A stretch of 64,000 bases of DNA from Amycolatopsis anabasis (lineage in GTDB: Bacteria; Actinomycetota; Actinomycetes; Mycobacteriales; Pseudonocardiaceae), in assembly GCF_009765355.1 (NCBI RefSeq), contig NZ_VTHK01000043.1, forward strand, positions 18,412 to 82,411, read 5' to 3'. The notes under the pieces are model-generated. The model saw only the letters and a list, made by a program, of their open reading frames with translations, was not told where the DNA came from and did no database searches. This document shows, piece by piece, positions 60,217-64,000 of the stretch (positions within the stretch are counted from its first letter, which is position 1; every line of letters starts with the position of its first letter). Position numbers and translations under genes: made by a program.

Positions 60217-63200
60217 ATGGGTGTCCGCTTTGGACGCCGGTGGCTTGCCGCCATGGTGGCGGCGGTGACCGGGATAACGCTTCTCAACGCGCCACCGGCT
60301 GCCGCGGCGTCGGTTGTGGACGTCGCGAAGTTGGCCGACGTGCTGCTCGCCGGCTACGTCCGCACCGTCGACGACACGAAGGCCTACACCAAGCACCTGG
60401 TGGCCAGCGCGGAACTGCTCGACTGGCACGCCACCCATCCGCAGGCCGACCAGACGACCCTGACCAACCACTTCAGGCAGGTGCAGGAAGCCATCCACAA
60501 CGCCCTGCCGGAACGGACCTCCCTCACCGAGGACCACGAGATCGCGGGCGCCGCGCTGTCCGTGTTGCACACCGTGCCGGACGCGGCCGTGCGCGGGCCC
60601 GAGGTGGGCAAGCTGCTGGCCGCCCTGATCGCGCGGGATGTCGTGCCGCCGACCGGGTCGGTCAAGGACCGCCTGGAGAGCGCGTTGCAGATCTCCTCCT
60701 GGCGCGCCGGGCTGGAGACCGCGCAGGCGTCGGTGTGGGCCGGGGTCGGCAAGACCGCGCGGAGCGATGCCAAGTTCACCGCCGCGTGGGATGACGGCGC
60801 GGGCAAGAGCATCGGCATCAGCGCGAAGTCCTCCGCCGAGGAGCTGAGCAGCACCGCGGTGCTCAATCACCACCTGAATATCGAGCCCTTCCTGGCGGTC
60901 CAGACCAAGCCGGACCAGCTCCGGATCGTCACCGACGGCGCGATGGCCGAGACCATCAGGAAGACGGTGGACCAGCGCAACCTCTGGTTCAACGAGCTCA
61001 AGAACGCCAGGCCGGAACCGAGTAAGCCCAAGGAGGACCTGGAGGCCGAGCAGAAGGAGCGGCAGAAGTGGATCGACGGCGCGAAGAGCGCCCTCGACGG
61101 CTACGCCTTCTTCCTCGGCGCGGTGGGCGATCCCGGCGCCGAACGTGACCTCAAGGCCTTCGCCAGCGGCGCGCTCCAGGTGGCCACCGCGGTCAACGAG
61201 TGCATCACCGCGTTCAAGGCCATCGACGCGGTGTTCTCCATGGCCTCGGTCGCCTTCACCGGCAACGTGCTCAGCGCGGTCAGCACCCTGGTGGGGCTGT
61301 TCGGCGCGGCCGGACCGAGCATCGAGGAGCAGATCCTCAAGGAGATCGAGGCGCTGCACAAGAAGCTCGACGAGCTCAAGGAGAACATGAACGAGCGTTT
61401 CGACGCCATCGACCGGCGGCTGAGCGCGATGTACACCGACATCGTCGGCCAGCTCAAGCGGCTCACCGGCGACGTGGCCACGGTCAAGAACAACCTGATG
61501 GACGTGGCCCAGCAGCTCACCCGGATCGAGAACCGGGTGGACAACATCGGCATCAACGTCACCGCCGCACTGGCCGGCCTGTACGCCAAGGACGCCTGGA
61601 AGCAGGCCGACTCCAAGATCGACTACCTGCGGTACCACCCCGGTGACGAGTTCACCTACGACATGTACAAGCAGGCCGAGGAGGAGTTCCACCCGGCAGG
61701 CGTCGACCTGCCGAAGTCCGAGGGCGCCTTCGTCCCGTCCGAGCGAACGTCCACAGAGGATGGTTCGGTGCTGCAGAACCTGCGCGACTTCGGCACTTTC
61801 GGCGTCATCCGCTACCTCTCGCGGTATATGGAGAGCAAGGGCTGGCAGCAGGATGTGCCCGTGGTCGGCCCGACCGGCAACCCGGAGATGTGGAAGATCG
61901 GCGCGACCGCGTACACGTTGCTGTCCGCGCAGAACCCCAACTGGGCCAACAAACCCGGCGAGAACCCACCCGGCCAGCCGGGCAACCGCTGGGCTCGGCC
62001 GGGCCACGTCATCGGCCAGGGCCGGGCGATCCTCGACGCCGCGAAGACCTTCAGCACCCCGAAGGCGGACGGCGGGATCAACTCGCTGTTCGCCAACCTG
62101 TTGAACGAGTACGGCAGCACGCTCAACGGCCTGATCAACGAGGCGCAGCAACGGGAGCACGACGTCACCAAGGGCGCCTACAACCTGTGGGGCGGACCCA
62201 CCCAACCCGCGCTGATCGAGCGCAGCGGCCTGGACGGCGGCCCGAAGGTGATGAAGTGCGACTCGGGCAACCTCGAGGAATACATCGAGGTCCCGGACAA
62301 GATGAAGGGCCGCCTGCTCGGCCCGGCGCAGATGCTCGCCAGGAACGTGCACGTGGACCCGCCCAAGTACGGCGTCTGCTGGTATTCGCGGTTCATCAAC
62401 GAGCGCGTCACCGAGCGCACCGGCCTCTGCGAGGCCGATCCGAGGCCGGTCGCCTGCACGGAGAAGTGGACCTACGGCGATCTGGAGGTCGACTTCCGGC
62501 AGGACCTGAAGTGGTCCGACGCGCCCCCGGTGACCAGCCGGTGGGGCATCGCCACGGTGAAGAAGGACATGCAGCTCCAGTACTGCAAGGACATCCACAG
62601 CGGACCCAGCTACTGCACCAACCGGCTCAACCAGTTCGAGGAGGTGGTCAAGGGCTGGAAGACCGGTCTGCATCAAGCCTTCGCCACCAACGCGACGATC
62701 GGTGAGCGACCGGAGACCGAGCAGGACGCGGTCAACCGGATGACCACGTTCCTGCAGCAGAACAGGTCCAACTACTACCTCGAGAACGCGAAGTACCTCA
62801 AGACCGCCAACCGGGGTGCGGCGCTCAACATGCAGGGCTTGCTGCTGCGCACCTACACCGAGCTCGGCCTGCCCCAGTCGCTGCGGTCGGACAAGGCGCT
62901 GCGCGGTCTGCTGTACGGCGCGTACGGGCTGTTCACCAACTCCGCGGACGAGATCGTGCCGGACCAGCTGTCCCGGATCTACCAGACGGCCGCGTCGAAC
63001 CTGGCCAACGGGCTCCCCGCGTGGAAGCAGGACCTGCTGGCCAAACGGGACAACCCGTGCGCCAAGCCCGGGGACATCCGGACCGACGATCCGCTGCTGG
63101 CCTGCCTCGCCGAGGACGGCCGGGGCAGGCTGGCGACGCTGACCGAGCGGTACACCGCGGCGTTCAAGGCACGCAAGGAAGGCTCGGACGAGACACTGCC

Positions 63201-64000
63201 GGACGTGCGTGATCAGGTGCGGAACCTGTGGCTGGTCACCAAGACCATCCACCCCACGGCCGACGTCGGCGGCCCGGTGGACCCGGTGCCCGCGAAGATC
63301 GCGGTCAACGCCGATTACGACGGGGACCGCAAGGAGGACACCGCGTTCTGGCGGCCCGAGGACGGCACATGGACCGTGCGGCCATCCACCGGCGGACCGG
63401 AACGCACGACGAGCCTCGGGCGGCCCGGTGACCTGCCGGCGCCCGCGGACTACGACGGCGACGGCAAGGCCGATCCCGCCGTGGTGCGCCCCGCGGAGAA
63501 CCGGTTCTTCCGCAAGGCGCTGGCCGGTGGCCCGGTCACCACGACGGAGTGGCCCAAACCCGGCTACGAGCCGAGTGCGGCCGAACGCGCGGGCATGGTC
63601 ACCCTGGCCGGGCGGCTCGGCCAGCTCGCCGTGCAGTTCTCCCGTGAGGGCAAGGCCGCCGACGCGGTGAACTCGCAGCACCAGGTGGTGAACCTGTGGC
63701 GCTCGCTGGCGAAGTCCGGCGGCGCCCGGCCCGCACCGACATGGCACGTGCACTGGTGGTCCTCGGCTCGTTCCTCACCAATGCGGGCAAGCACGACGAG
63801 GCGATCGGCGTGACCAAGGAGGCCGTCGACCACTTCCGCGCACTCGGGCAGAAGGCTGACCTCGCCTGGGCGTTGAACAACCTGGCCTACCGGAACTCCG
63901 CGGCGGGCAAAGCAATGGACGCCGTCCTCGCACAACGCGAGAGCCGGGACCTCTACCAGGAGATAGCCACCACAGACCCAACACACAAACCAACCCTGGC
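60217..64000 (+). CDS. Very large secreted coiled-coil/VCBS/TPR protein, frameshifted and running off the window
   Basis: The signal peptide (residues 1-31, ending AAAA) is followed by about 330 residues without a recognised fold. A coiled coil at about 368-440 (EILALHK-like heptads, DAIDRRLS) and a Cys-containing region follow. Two VCBS/FG-GAP repeats lie at 1028-1105 (YDGDRKEDTAFWRP, YDGDGKADPAVVRP), then TPR sequence. At about 63727-63730 one base, probably G, seems missing: the first frame turns to nonsense and stops at 63813, while the +2 frame continues with MARALVVLGSFLTNAG, ALGQKADLAWALNNLAYR to the window end. No known function; likely surface-exposed or secreted. ATG follows AGGGGGAA. 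Confidence 0.7.

Noticed and set aside
1..64000. tRNA, rRNA or riboswitch genes
   Set aside because: Gaps are short and I saw no tRNA cloverleaf, rRNA segment or conserved riboswitch core on either strand; a covariance-model scan would be decisive.

Overview
The window is dense, very high-GC DNA (gaps mostly under 200 bases, many GTG starts, ATGA or TGATG stop-start overlaps) typical of a filamentous actinomycete. The gene content (secreted subtilisin-inhibitor protein, SARP regulator, many ECF sigma factors, Tat-exported oxidoreductases, DUF574-type methyltransferase) suggests a Pseudonocardiaceae member such as Amycolatopsis; the genus is an inference, as no rRNA gene is present. No rRNA, tRNA, CRISPR array or intact insertion sequence was seen.

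Layout. 0-9.5 kb: methyltransferase, flavoprotein, an MFS-SDR pair divergent from a LysR regulator, a DUF3800-like protein, a stand-alone LigD-type polymerase domain and htpG. 9.5-19 kb: trypsin-type SSI inhibitor, argS, SigE-family sigma factor with a coupled membrane protein, class A penicillin-binding protein with an OmpR-type response regulator, a GT2-GtrA glycosyltransferase fusion and a GGDEF cyclase. 19-19.4 kb: an 87-residue peptide made of eight PTDWT repeats, the strangest single gene here. 19.3-26.9 kb: MFS exporter, DUF885 peptidase, Rph/PEP-synthase-like enzyme, small metal-binding protein, membrane protein. 26.9-29.2 kb: an ECF41 sigma factor divergent from a serine hydrolase, with a matching ECF41 promoter for each. 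29-40.4 kb: NagZ-type GH3, ECF sigma with long C-terminal extension, S1 protease, SARP, DJ-1 protein, two flavoproteins with a divergent TetR, and a Nudix hydrolase.

40.4-50.9 kb is the most interesting region: an organoarsenical locus. It holds an ArsP-type permease, an RCCVKC-tailed radical SAM enzyme (ArsL type), a FemAB/GNAT-like transferase, a CobW GTPase (frameshifted), ArsM, a PiT transporter, an ArsR-ATP-grasp fusion, a flavin-type oxidase, a degenerate methyltransferase and an ArsR-ArsN acetyltransferase fusion. ArsL plus ArsM is the core of arsinothricin biosynthesis. The amide-forming enzyme candidates and the absence of arsC, arsB or acr3 suggest production of a further-elaborated arsenical rather than plain arsenic resistance. 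Three copies of ATCGA-N6-TCGAT at the two outer promoters look like the shared ArsR operator.

51-64 kb: a large LuxR-type ATPase regulator, a DrrAB-type ABC exporter, an XRE-NB-ARC-TPR regulator, a TetR-Lcp (rubber oxygenase) divergent pair, and a very large secreted protein with coiled coil, VCBS and TPR regions that runs off the window and carries a probable one-base deletion.
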